Of a stretch of DNA of 64,000 nucleotides, positions 42,246 to 54,497 are shown in pieces. A model generated the notes under the pieces. That model made no database searches. It saw nothing but the letters and a program-made list of their open reading frames with translations, and had not been told where the DNA came from. The DNA is taken from NCBI GenBank assembly GCA_963971405.1, contig OZ020489.1, positions 20,114,290 to 20,178,289 on the forward strand. The letters run 5' to 3'. Made by a program: the position numbers and the translations under genes. Within the stretch, counting starts at the first letter, position 1. Each line of letters opens with the position of its first letter. This DNA is from Psococerastis gibbosa (Eukaryota > Arthropoda > Insecta > Psocodea > Psocidae).

Positions 42246-42511
42246 GTGCCCATTCCATTGACCGGCTAGGGCTATTTCCAAAAACAGTGACGTGGTAGCA
42301 GACATTCAAGACTTAGGCGGGGTTTCCACCGACCTCGCATTGCAGAATTGACGGAAATGTTTATTTTCCTCTATGCCATAGTTAAAATTGATCAATGATC
42401 ATACAGTAAAATCACAAACAAACAAACTAAAATTAAAAAATGGCGTCATGGGATATGTTAAGTACAAAAATTTTAATAGATTTCTATAAAAAGAAAAATT
42501 CTAATGTCCAC
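42246..42511. mobile_element. Composite foldback MITE, copy 3 (right part lost)
   Basis: GTGACGTGGTAGCAGACATT, CAAGACTTA and GGCGGGGTTTCCACCGACC are followed by the inner element read in the opposite sense (GGCGTCATGGGATATGTTAA). The right outer arm is missing. Confidence 0.75.
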
Positions 42512-42519
42512 GTACTTTA

Positions 42520-43900
42520 TCCCCAACCTTAATCTTCAAATTTAATCTGACTAGATGCACCCTTAGCGCATCAACTAAAGTCCACCATTTTGTTCCTGGC
42601 AACTCCCTTTCAAAGTCATCTTCGCTAAAGGTCGATGTGGCCCTTATTAATCGGACCAGGTACAATGACCGGTGATGACGTGACGTTGCAGTTAACGCTT
42701 AATGGCTGTTTCATAACCAAAATATACATCCCATAGACTTTGGAGTTGGTGCAGTTAGAAAAATGTCAATCTCTCAAAGTACTATATATATTTTTTTAAT
42801 GTTTTTTTGAGAAATTTTAATAAATCTAACTAATGCTCAAAATTCGCTCATATGGAAAATTAAGGCAATTCATTTTCTTTCTTTTTCATTTACCCCGGCA
42901 CTTCTATTTACACGATGGGTTTCAAAGTCATATTTGTGTAAGATATTAAGTTTTTTGCGGACCATGTAAAAGACTTTGAAATTGGTGCACTCTTCAAAGT
43001 GTTGCCTGAAAGCGGTGTAATCATGAAAATTGCCTTCGACATAAGGTCTTATGTCCCCGATACCCTTTCCTTCTGCATGTAATAATCTAAGGGAAGATAG
43101 AAGGACTTCCGGCAGAAGAAGAACATCCTGGTTGAAAAACCTTAGGCAAGAGCACGACTTCTTTTCAGAGTAGCTGTATCCAAGGTACAAATTGCCATGA
43201 TGATCGCCAATCTTCGATAGTAAATGCATTTAAAAAAGAAGCAGCCTTTCCTCTAAAAATTTCACATTTCATTCCCTCCCAGACCGACGCGGCCAAAAGA
43301 CAACTGTTGCGGTTTTGGTGACAATACTCTTGGAATTAGAGTAGCTTGGACCGAAAAATAGCATGTACCTAGGTATATTGTTCAAGCCAACTATGTGGGA
43401 GCATGATGTTGTAAAAAAGGTCGATAAACCTGAAGATAATGAGCAAAATCTGGAATAATTACACCTTACACCCACGACCCATCACTAGCTCTGAAAAAGT
43501 CATCTCTTTCGCTTTACTAATGGTGATCAAAATTGTCTAACGGAAATAGTAAGGCAATGGAACGTATTAACGGAGTGACATGTTGTTGCAATACTCACGT
43601 GCGAACTTTGAAAATAGTGGGCTGTGTGAGAAATGTGCCATCTAATAATACTACTCTTTTCTTGCTCCCTGAATGTAATTTTCGAAAATATTACGTCCCA
43701 GCATGTCTTGTCATCACAACCGCGGGTGAGGGCTTCTGGTCCACGTGTGAATTAATTGTGAAATATTTAGTGGAAAGGCTTAAGTCGCAAAGGACCTCCT
43801 TTGCCGAAGCCATGCTTTTAGACAACAAGACAGACAGTCCTTGACGTATTCCACGAAAAAAATAATATTTTCTCTTACCCAAATCTGACCTTGAAACCCA
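42520..43900. other. Region with unrecognised medium frames
   Basis: Frames of 119 codons (43,229-42,870, minus) and 103 codons (43,533-43,844, plus) exist, but neither has a domain I recognise, a splice context or a repeat partner. They may be decayed transposase or chance. Confidence 0.3.
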
Positions 43901-44625
43901 TTATGTAAATAGATGGCCTAAAAGCTAGGGTAAATGAAGAGATGAAGATTTCTCAATATGTATAAAACAAAAAATATATTGTACTTAGAGAGAAATAAAA
44001 AAAAATTTCGAACCGCACCAACTGCAATGTCTGGGTTGTATGGGCCAATGTGGTTGGGCGTTCTCGATACCTTGTTCTGTAAAACCTCAAATTAGAACTT
44101 ACGCTACCATTATTTGATCTGTTTTTGTTATCGTGACCGCATACCCTCCTCGTAAAATATTTCTTGGCAAGGTAAAAGGTACGCTGATGGGGATAGGTTT
44201 ACTCTTCACAGATACTCAGATCTGTGCACTAATTACCAGTCATGCGAATCATTTAAGTACTTAAATATAGGCATAAGTCTTTGTTATTAGCTTAATCAAC
44301 GGTGACGACACGTCTTATCACAATAAGTGCCTGGTTATTACAAAATGGCGCGTGGCGGTAGAAACGGAGGATGTGTAACAAAACCGTATTTGGATATACT
44401 GTAGGTGCCAGTTGCATGCCGTCAAAATATATAGGGTGCTTCAGGCGAACGGCAACAAAGTTCTGGAGCGTATTCCCCGTTCAATTTGGAAAAAAAAACC
44501 CAAATCTATTGTAATGCACCGTTATCGAGGCAATCGAGCAAGGGGCGGATTAAAGATAGGATGGGAGTTCAGGAAAATGTGTTCTCCTGCGGGCCTACTA
44601 TGCCGTTTAGTATTAACTTTTACTT

Positions 44626-44702
44626 GGGGTTAAAATGTAAACAAAACAATTTTGAATAGCACTTTCCATTCAAAATTTATCTTGTTCACATTTTTAATCC
44701 CA
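44626..44702. repeat. ~78-bp foldback, copy 1
   Basis: GGGTTAAAATGTAAACAAAA pairs with GTTCACATTTTTAATCCC. A similar unit is at 56,207-56,286. Confidence 0.65.
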
Positions 44703-44938
44703 GGCTAAGATGAAAAATAATGGTCATAGTAGACCCGCTAGTCGACTTTTTGTAGATCTAAGCGTTAAATGTGAAAAAATCTACAAAATCAGCTCTTTGA
44801 TATGAAATCGGTTAGCTAGGTTGTAGACAGGGTACTCGTTTCAGAACCATAGCGCAAAACCCTGGATTCACCCCCATGGCTCATTTTCGTAAGATGAACA
44901 CGGGCTATTTTTTGCTCAAAATTGGCTGAAGGGCCCTT

Positions 44939-45095
44939 ATTGCACACTCTAATATTTTTTCAATCCAATATTTATTTGATCGAAGAGATATTTGGGAAAT
45001 TTTGGATGCTTATGTTGAAGTGTGCGATTTTAATCCAATTTTTCTTAGACCCATATTTATTGGATCGAATATTGGAACAATATTCGAGTGTGTAA
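44939..45095. mobile_element. Small TIR MITE, copy 2
   Basis: Ends TTGCACACTCTAATATT and AACAATATTCGAGTGTGTAA are inverted. It is related to 37,584-37,715 by the TIR and by ATATTTATTGGATCGA-type internal text. Confidence 0.7.
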
Positions 45096-45219
45096 GTGAG
45101 TTTAACAGTGGGTAAAAACATGTGATTTTTTTTTTAAATGAAGAATTTCGGAAAAACCGCATATTGTGGACCTCGGCCATCCCCTCTCCCTGAAATTAAG
45201 TTTCAGTCTCCCCCGAGGT

Positions 45220-45221
<2 letters not shown>

Positions 45222-45250
<29 letters not shown>
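45222..45250 (+). repeat. Poly-T run of 29
   Basis: An uninterrupted T tract. It may be the reverse of an A-tailed retrocopy, but no body is recognisable beside it. Confidence 0.9.
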
Positions 45251-45254
<4 letters not shown>

Positions 45255-45574
45255 AGGTACGAAATAGTGGGGTTTTCCGAATTTTTACATATCGAAGGTA
45301 AGAAACGACACGCGAAGTGGGAAATATGTTAATCTTATGAATTTTATAACAAAGCCACATTTAAAGTATAATTTAGACAATAGGTATCCAGGGGGGTGGG
45401 AAATTGGATTCCAGGATGGGGCAATCAATGTACCCACTGCCTCCCCCTGGCCCCCTGTTGTTGGGTCGCTGCTAGTCTCATAATGACAAGGTAATGGTTT
45501 TCGGGCATTTTACTAAAGGGGCTTTTCATTTATTGCATGGAATATCAGCCTAATTAGGCTAAGAAAATTTCGGA

Positions 45575-45720
45575 GCGGATCGTGAGAGGAAAGTTGATAT
45601 GTTACGGGTATGGAAAAGGGATGAACGTGAGACGAGCTGCGAAGGTGTGATTCGAGAAGGAAATGAATGGCGAAAGGCAAAGAATGACAAAACGAGGGAG
45701 AAAAAGAAATCTTCTTGAAT
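45575..45720 (+). pseudogene. Decayed LINE C-terminal fragment
   Basis: Frame pieces IVRGKL, CYGYGKGMN and RRAAKV, then EMNGERQRMTKRGRKRNLLE, resemble the KLRWYGHV...GRPRKRWLE end of insect LINE proteins, with a stop inside. Confidence 0.4.
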
Positions 45721-45879
45721 AAATCGGCTTCACGTCACGTTATACTGCTTACGGGTGACGATGCATGATGATGTCGCCTATTAAAGTACCATCTTGAATG
45801 GATTGTTCATCCAAAATTAACCCCTTAGAGTCTATATTTGAACCCAATGTGATATAACAGTTTTAATTGGGCTTGTCTA

Positions 45880-46111
45880 CTTTATGTTTCGCTTACGGTC
45901 GTCGCTCCAAGCCTGTCTCGTGCTGTGCAACGTGACGCGGTCGAAAAGCACATGTTCGGGCTGCGTTTCGGTGACGTATCGGCGAGGCACGTGGACTATG
46001 GTGTGCTCGGCTCAGTCACTGCCCGGTTGTCACGTCGAAATTAACACGTTTATTGTGCTTTATTGGAAGATATTCTTGGATTTTGTTGCTACACACTTTC
46101 CATTAGCCATT
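45880..46111 (+). promoter_or_regulatory. CpG-rich block, possible promoter and first exon
   Basis: From about 45,895 to 46,040 the sequence is unusually rich in CG dinucleotides for this window (CGCTTACGGTCGTCGCTCC, ACGCGGTCGAAAAGC, GACGTATCGGCGAGGCACG). A donor-like GTAAGC follows at 46,112. It could be the first exon of a plus-strand gene. No conserved protein is visible. Confidence 0.35.
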
Positions 46112-47219
46112 AGGTAAGCTGTTGAATTTACTGTATGCTTTTGTTTGCCTTTTGGTGTGGGGAGGTGGATTGAGTACAGTGAACAATATTCTTCAGTGAG
46201 GCCTACGGCTGCAGTAGCCCTAAGCTTAGGTTTGGACTTGTTGCTTATTTTTCCAAGGTATTATAGAATATTCTTGGATTTTGATTTTTGTTACGAATGT
46301 CTATATGCCTATGGGGATGACTGGCTTTGGCGGGATAGGCTTAAGCCCCCCGAGATTGGTTTTGCTATCGGGGGCCTTAAAAGTTGTAACCTGTGTTGGT
46401 TGTAGTCAATGCAGGTGCTTACAAAATATTCTTGGATTTGGTTGCCACTTCCATTTGCCTTGTTTTTGAGAGCCATAAGCTGGTCCAGAGGGGTTATTAC
46501 ATGAGCTGTGTCTTTCAATAAAGACCTACCTGTTTGAATTGGTGGAGTAAGCTATCAGCTGAGATTTTCCAAACGGGCCCTCAAAAGATTTAATTAAAAT
46601 CAGAACCTACCTTCCTCCCTATCATCGCCATTGAAATATGTTAGTCACTTAGTCCTATCTCCCATGATGGTCTGTTCTTACAACTACCTCGCCAAATTGT
46701 TTGCTGACGAACATTTTGGAATATTGTCAGTGAGACCGAAGCGTCAACCCAAGCCACATTCGAGGCTGACCTACGATGGTTTCTAGGACAGATTTTTGTC
46801 AGGGGGGAAGGGAGGAACTGTTAAGTCTGTGGTTTTGAAGAGAAAAACGCGACAATAGCAGCCATTTTGTATTGTTGTAACAGCAAACAGCGTCATGTTT
46901 TGGGTATCAGATAAAGATGTTTATAATAAAACAAGTTATTTTATTATGAAACCATTCTAATGTATTAGGTGCAAGAACAGAACATTAAAATAAATTAAAT
47001 TTGAAAATTTGAAATTAGGGACCCAACCCAGATGTTATGGTAGATGTTTGTTTGTTTTTGTTGACGTTGATGACTCAATACACACCTTATCTTATCGCGG
47101 GGGCAGCGCCTTCGGTCACTTGTATGGACCATGGTGTTTATAGTTTATACTACTATGCAGCATAGTCCTCATGTGAAAAAAAATGGAAAAAAAATATATC
47201 TGAAAGATCAGGGGATTAC

Positions 47220-47357
47220 ACACACTGGCTACATTTTCTGGCCATGCTTTGGAGGGCATGTAAAGAAGGCGGTCCCGGGCCTTCCTATAGTTGAGTGTAA
47301 GAGAGGGCTTTAACCCCGAACTCCGCTAGGTTGGCTTAGTAATAGAAACAATAAAAA
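47220..47357 (+). repeat. tRNA-derived SINE, copy 3 (5'-truncated)
   Basis: Body CTGGCCATGCTTTGGAGGGC, CGGTCCCGGGCCTTCC and TAGGTTGGCTTAGTAATAG are present; the tRNA-like head is missing. Confidence 0.8.
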
Positions 47358-47489
47358 GTACTTATTTATTTTATGTATTTTACTGTAATTACAGTATGCA
47401 GTATATTTTCTGTTATAATAAAGTTTGCGACTTCGATGTTGAATAGTGTTTTAGTGGCGCTGGCGCCTGACATTGCCCAAGTTGAAGTT

Positions 47490-47690
47490 AGGACATGTAG
47501 AGTAGTGGCGCAGACTTTCACCCGAAAGGTTGTTGGTTCGAGTCCCGCACTTACGACATTTTCTGGCCATGCTTCGGAGGGCATGTAAAGCAGGTGGTCC
47601 CGGGGCTTCCTAGTTGAGTGTAAGTGAGGGCTTTATGGCCCTAACCCCGCTAGGTTGTCTTAGTAATAGAACAAAAGTCAATATTTATTT
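47490..47690 (+). repeat. tRNA-derived SINE, copy 4
   Basis: AGGACATGTAGAGTAGTGG, then GGTTCGAGTCC, a perfect RNA polymerase III B box, at about 47,535-47,545. The full body and TTAGTAATAGAA tail follow. Best head of the four copies. Confidence 0.85.
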
Positions 47691-47699
47691 ATTTATTTG

Positions 47700-50470
47700 T
47701 TTGAAGTACTACTGCAGCCTGCGATCCAATTTTTTTCCTATAGAGACTAACTGGCCAGGAATTACTAATTAACTCGCTCATTAGTCGACCAAACATAAAA
47801 AAAATTGAGTTCGACTCCCAATATCAGTTATTTAAAAAATATGTAGCCTATTTAATTTTTTTCGCTTATATTAATTGTGTAGACTAGGACACTATCGTAC
47901 CCAAATTTCAGTAGTAATACAATACAACCCAAAATGAGCAAAATTTAGAGTTATTCAGGATATGTAGGCTATCCGTTTAATACCTATGATTTAAGTTAAC
48001 CTTTTAGAGGAGTCATGGGCACTTTTTTAGCCTTTACCTCACCCCTGGATCCAGACCTGAAATCGTTGGTCCCTGCGTAGTCGGGTAAAAATTAATCCTG
48101 TTTTTCGGATGTACGGGATAATTTCTTGAAAACGCTGATCAGATTGGGATAAAACTTTGATAAGGTGTTCTGGGGACGCTCCCCGATGGTCCCAGAACCA
48201 AAAAAAGGATATATAAATATATGCAGTGAATTAAATAAAGTTAAAATCGCTTCGAGGTAATATTTGACTCAGTAGTAAGTAAACAAACTAAAAGAGTGGC
48301 TTAGAAACAAAACAGACAAAGTCCACAAATTTCAGAAATTGAGTTTTTGACCCCAAGATTCGTCTGATTGAAATATATCCGTTGAATTAATTATCAGAAG
48401 CTAATTCTAGCATAGCCCAGCGTTAAACTAGTTCAAATATTATATTATATGGGTTTAGATGTAATCACAGGGCAGTTAACTATAGTTTTTTTGCCTCTCC
48501 TGAAATATTAACTTAAATGGACTTTGCCCGTTTTGCTTCTATGCCACTCAAATGTGGAATGCGGTGGAAGATGGGTGTAAGTGACACGTAATTCACTAGT
48601 ACTTATTTATATTTTTTTGGCCCAAGAACCTTCGGGTGCGTCATCAGAACACCCTGTTAAAGTTTCATCACAATCTGATCATTGGTTTTGGCACGCATAA
48701 AGAACGAGTCCGGTCATTTTTATGATTAGATTTAATTTATTACGCATTTTATTACAGAATTTAGTCTATTTAATTTGAAGACTATTTCATGCATCATATC
48801 ATAAGGCATTTCTAATTTTTGGTGTTTTAACTATTTCGTGAACATTACTTACAATACATGAACAAATGGCAGCACCCAAAATTAAAAATACACTATGATG
48901 ATAATAAGCGTGAAATAGTCCTATCACAACTTAAATACACTAAATATTATTTAATAACTTGCGTAGTAAATTGAATAGAAAAATAAAACTGACTGATTTT
49001 TGTTTGATCACGGGATGGCCATATTTTCGTTCCACATCCCTTTAATTTTAAAATAATGCTATGTACGAGGGGTGATGTAGAAGTCCGTTATGTGTAAACT
49101 ATTAAAATCAAACAAATTTGCACAATAAACAATATATATGTTTTTTTGTGGAAATTGTGCAAATGTGCCCGAAAATGTAATATGTGTAGGACTCGAAACA
49201 AAAATTTACTAATATTATACGCTACATTGTTTTTTTTTTATATTTTGTGTGGCTGATAAACATTATAGTACTTAATCATTCATCACATGAGAGATTGACA
49301 TGCAGCCAAAATGGTTATAAGTGCATTTCATGTTATCAGTTGTGGTGAACCTTGGCAATGACCTTGTGCAAGGAGAGTTGTTTTACTTTATCAACAGCAA
49401 TAATGCCTGCAGCTGGTCGGCTTTAATTTTTTATTACCTACCTTGCTTCAAATATAGGCTATGCGATCATATTGTTAAAATACTGCGTGTAAGTAAATGT
49501 AAAACAATTTCAGTTAATCTTACAAAATTTTACAAAATAAGCCCTATTTGAAGCACGATATGATATATTAATTTCTTATTTACGTTCAGTAGGCTAGTTT
49601 GTTCGTAAAGCTGTAACAGATTGTGCTGTTAACCTTTTTCAACCTTGCTATGTAGGTACATTGAGCATTTGAGCAGTGTTCCGTGTAGGCTACTGTACGT
49701 ACTGCACATGAGTTTCTTGTGTCTAATTTTGATTCATTTTTTAATGTATATTATTTTAATTCTTTATGCTAATGGAAGGTCGGCTTTCTTAAGAGAATAT
49801 GCTACGTGGAAAATTGGCACTCCAAAATTAAATAGGTACCTTTTATTTTTTATTTCATTAACTGAGTTAATTTAACTCAGCAAGTTGCTAAAAAATTTGA
49901 CTCATTTAAGTTGTAGAAGAAAACCTCGTTCATCATATAATCGGGTATTTTTAATTTTCGGTTTTGTATTTTTTCCAAAAATCCTAGATTAGGTACGCGA
50001 AATTTTGGTCCCCTCTGGTTTTTATGAAAAAACTAAGGTACCAAAAATTTCCAATCCTATTATATGATACATGAAGGAGTCTTGCATGAGCCAAATCTTT
50101 AATAACTTGCTTTGTTAAGTAATTAAAAAATAAAAAGTCAATAAACACAACACAATTTGGGGTGCTCATTTTCTACGTAGCATGTCCTCCTAACCTTCTC
50201 GGAGATTGCTTGTTATCAATATTATCCTTCAAAAATGTATAGAATTCAGCACCATGTTATTTTTATATTAAAAAAAGAAGCATAGTGAGCCGAGATATGA
50301 CTGCGACCTTTTTTCGCCTATTGTACTTTACAGTCATAATCACAACGCATAGCATCACGTAGCAGTCCAACGCCATCTAACAGCATTCATTAAGTCACAA
50401 TCATTCCTCGGTAAGACAAGCAGTATCAAGCTGGCATATTTGCTTCTTCACACCACAATTAGGTTCAAGA
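47700..50470. other. Intergenic, nothing supported
   Basis: AT-rich DNA with no exon or repeat I can support. Confidence 0.5.
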
Positions 50471-52285
50471 TTATGATTTTTATTCAGGTTCAAGCAATTC
50501 TTCGGTTAATTGAAATCCGGGCGGCAATGTGAGATGTCTCATGCTTTGGGATATGGTAAATCGTGTGGACAATACAAATTTCTGCTGGATCTCAATTGTT
50601 GGAGCTGCTATGTACAGAGTTACTATTTCAAAGCTAATGAAACTTCTATTAGCTATATTTATGGTTATGAATAAAATTATTGTACTGACTGAATACTGAT
50701 ACCTACCTGGAGGACACACAGGTAGCATCATCTCGACATTGGTCATCCCTGGTGGCTGGTTTACCCCTATACCAACCACTATTTATTTTTTATTCAAGTT
50801 ATTAAACGTTCAAGGTCGTAGCGAGGGGGGGGGGTGTGGTTCAACAACAAATTTCCCCCAGAGGGAGACGGACCCAGACCATTTGGGTAATTGTGGGTCA
50901 AAATAGAAGAAACATTATGTAGTATTGATTAAATCAAAGCGAAATAAATTAACTTATTATAAATTTACTAAATTTGTATCCTGTATCCATCCGCCCATGC
51001 CCTCGGCCCCCGGGCCCCCCTTCCTTGTAACATATATATTAATGTGTCTTTATCTGAAAAATCTATGTGTAAAAACAACAAATTTCTAGCTTAAATATTT
51101 TCAACGTGCCACGCATGTAATCTATGATCAGGTTTTGTGGCCGCAAGTTCGACCCCCCCCCCTCCCCTCCGAAATTTTGTAGTTAACTAGTTTACTCATT
51201 ATAACGCTTGGAATTTTCAATAATTGAGCTACACATTTTTCATAGTTTGATGACAATGGTTAATCATCAAAGCCTAGATGCTCAGCCGAATTAATGGAAA
51301 GAATTATTTACTTCAAGAGTAAAAGGTAAAAGTAATGGTAAAGGTATGAGCTGGTGCTCTTTTCCCTGTTCATAATCAATTATTTTTGCTTATTAGCATT
51401 TGCTTCCGGACAATGAGCCAAAGCTCCAGAAACGTAAGTGAAGCATGTACCGTAAGGAAATATTTGAAATGATGAATTTTACTCATAAAGCAAAACCTTT
51501 TTCTCCTTAAAGCAAATGCTCTCAAAATTTTATGATTAGAAACACAAGTATATGCTCAAATTATGAAAAGTATAAGCTTATGCTTCTATTTCTGAATTCA
51601 TCTGACAATGTCCTCCTACAGTCCTACACTTCGCATTTTATTGAGGAGAATAATGACAGTGTAGACCTATCAGATCATTTTTAATTTTGTTTTTGTAAAT
51701 TGTGTACTTTGATTTTCAGAGTGCCATAATGAATGGCGAAGATGAGCATATCACCAGTTGTCTAGACGTGAAATTTTGTTGGTGAGATGGAAAAACTGGC
51801 GTTATGGTGCAATGAAGAATGCCAATTGGACTGCTGTAGGTATGTATCTCTTTTCTTATCGTTAAGGTCCCCAATAACGCAGGAAAAGGTTGGCAAACAA
51901 TGCACGTAACTATTCCTAAACATGTAGATTCGTTCTCTGCAGGTTTAACTTAAAAATGTTTTACATAAATTTTTAAAATTGTAACCTTGAAAAAGACGTT
52001 AGTACTCGATTGCCGCCGGGCCAGGAAAAATGAAAAGGCCTATACCTGCGTTGATTCCTTTCTTTATTGGCATGTCTTGGTAATCTCTGACCTCCAACTT
52101 TTAGTCATCCCCTCGGAAAAGTCAGGGGGCGAACTAAGAAGAGAGTGTGGCAATTATGTTGCCAGACTGGTCTTCTCCAGTCGTAGTACCGTATTGGCAG
52201 ACTTCACAATTTATGACTTAATTAGGCGCCATCAGCCCAAGGGGACTTTTGGCCGCTCTGACAATTTCTCTCCATCTTTGTCGAT

Positions 52286-52817
52286 CCTTTGTCCACCTGA
52301 CGTCACTGGAGGTGAGGTAAATTCTAGATAGGTCAGACCAACACATTACCACACAGCAATAATTAACACCTAAAACATACCTGAAGGTAGAAATCATCGA
52401 TAGAAAGGTTTACAGAAAAATTATTTTTTAGTCATTTTTCATAAAAATGTAGTTATTTTTATTTTTTTACCCCTAGGAGCAAACTATCAAGGGGCAAGTG
52501 ACCCCCCGCATTTTATCAACATTAATAACGACTACAACAAATATGAATTTAAAAGAAATCGTTGAAGCCGTTTTTGAGAAATAATTTTTTTTTGACGTTT
52601 TTTTTTTAGTTTTTTGAGAATAAACCCCCCCCCCAATTGAGTTAGCCCAAAATAAAAAAAATGAACAGACAGACAGAGTGACAGACAGACAGGCATTTCG
52701 TAAAAATAACTTTTTTGGGTTACTGGGGCCTCAAAACGGGTAAATCTGTTGAAATCTCGGAATTGAAAATTTGGACCATCACAAAGCTTTTCTTATACTA
52801 GGTATAAATTGGAAAGC
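52286..52817 (-). repeat. Unclassified ~0.9-kb repeat, copy 2 of 5 (minus)
   Basis: The complement reads ACTAGTATAAG-like start text, TTTCAACAGATTTACCC, the CTGT-rich run, AACGGCTTCAACGATTTC and GCGGGGGGTCACTTGCCCC. It ends in GACGTCACTGGAGGTGAGG read on the plus strand. The 3' third is missing. Confidence 0.75.
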
Positions 52818-54180
52818 AACAACAAATTTTGGGGTGCTCATTTTCTACGTAGCATGTCCTCTTAAATACACGTGTTTAGTACGTCTTTCCGGAGAATGTT
52901 AGGTGAAACACTGAAACGTGAGCATCATGGAATCATTTCTGGAAATGTGACATGTTTTCCAATACTGATGGATTTTTCTCGGATTCCCAATTCACATTTT
53001 TGTACCTTCCTTTAGCAATTAGGAGAACAGCTTTCCGTTTTGCTGCAACTTCACGTGTCACCCGCCTGACACGCCGTCTATTTTTGATCTGCGAGGATAT
53101 TGTTGGCTGAATTAGAAATTATTACGTTGTAGGGAACGTTTTTTGTTCATTTCTCGGTAGTCTTCGTGTAAATTACATGTGACTGGTTGCATCATTCATT
53201 CATTGTAATTTTTGATGACTATCAAAACTCAGTGATAATGTCCGAAAATGGTATTATAGGATTATATTGGTGAATGGTAGTAACATCAGAAGATGCGCAC
53301 GGCCGGTCGTGCTTTAGCCTTAGGCTACGATTAGGATTTACCGTACCCAGCATGCAGGCATTTAAAATTAAAATTACAATTTTTGACCGTTGGCTTTGAG
53401 ATGGTGCAAAGCATTATTAATAAAATCCCTTTATCTAAGAATTGTTTGGTTTTTATTCTTATTAGTAAGACTATTATGTCGATCAAAACCAATAGGAGAT
53501 ACCCAAGTCGAGCCAGGCTGGTAACCTAGCAGGACTTTAGCCTTCCCCAACCCTTTCGGGCCAGAAAAGGATTTGCAGAAGCGTGGGTCCGATTAGCCCA
53601 CCCTGTTAGCCGTAGAGACGCCCCAAGCCCCCGCACACAAAGCATGCCTAGGCAACTGATTTATTTTTATTTCTTAAAGATAAATCGCATACAAACAATT
53701 TAATGAATGTACCCTCTATATTTCCCGGGAGTGCGACATAGACGTAGTGGCTTAGGCTCTTCTATTCTCTTTCAACCCGGCTCATTCGCTTAATGCCCCT
53801 GAAATCCCCGAAGGTTTGGCCAGATAATTAGAGAGTCATAGTTACTCCCTAGTAAAATCTCCTTGGGCGTGTACGGTGAACTCCTCAATGTCCTTCGCTC
53901 CTGGCTGTGGTCACGAGACTGTGGACACGTTCTTTTTTGTTGATATGATCACGCTCAAGGAGAAATACCAAGCTCGGCTGGTATGCTTTTATCCAACTAT
54001 ATACACTCATTAAACTTACTGTCTGAATTAATGTTCATTATTATTATTATTTTTTTTACCAAGAACGATTTATTTTATTTTCTTTCTACAATTGGTGCTA
54101 TACCGGTACAGTAGAATGTTTCTTTTTTTAAATTATTAATTTCTGGCTGGCTACTGCGTGGTTCATTGAACACATTTAGT

Positions 54181-54497
54181 TTCGAAACCATCCACCGCCC
54201 TCTCATTGCAGAATGCAAATGACATTGACGGAAATTAGAATTTTTCTTTTTATAGGAATCTATTGAAATGTTTGTACTTAACATATCCCATGACGCCATT
54301 TTTTAATTTTAGTTTGTGATTTTACTCTATGATCATTGATCAATTTTAACTATGGCATAGAGGAAAACAAACATTTCCGTCAATGTCATTTGCATTCTGC
54401 AATGAGAGGTCGGTGAAATACCCGCCTAAGTCTTGAATGTCTGTTACCACGTCAATGTCTTTGCATTCTGCAATGAGAGGTCGGTGGAAACCTCGCC
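54181..54497. mobile_element. Composite foldback MITE, copy 4 (rearranged)
   Basis: The inner element (CATTGCAGAATGCAAATGAC to GTCATTTGCATTCTGCAATG) is intact. The right side continues CTTGAATGTCTGTTACCACG and then a second GCATTCTGCAATGAGAGGTC end, as if the outer arm had been replaced by an inner arm. Confidence 0.75.

Noticed and set aside
42870-43844. Frames of 119 and 103 codons
   Set aside because: No domain, splice context or repeat partner could be recognised; not called as genes.
51720-51839. Possible exon with ATG (MNGEDEHITSCLDVKFC)
   Set aside because: Splicing from its first donor to the 55,809 exon would create a stop, and the longer form also hits an in-frame stop.
53510-53990. 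Two similar stretches, AAGTCGAGCCAGGCTGGTA and CAAGCTCGGCTGGTA
   Set aside because: The similarity is short and the text between shows no tRNA cloverleaf or element ends.
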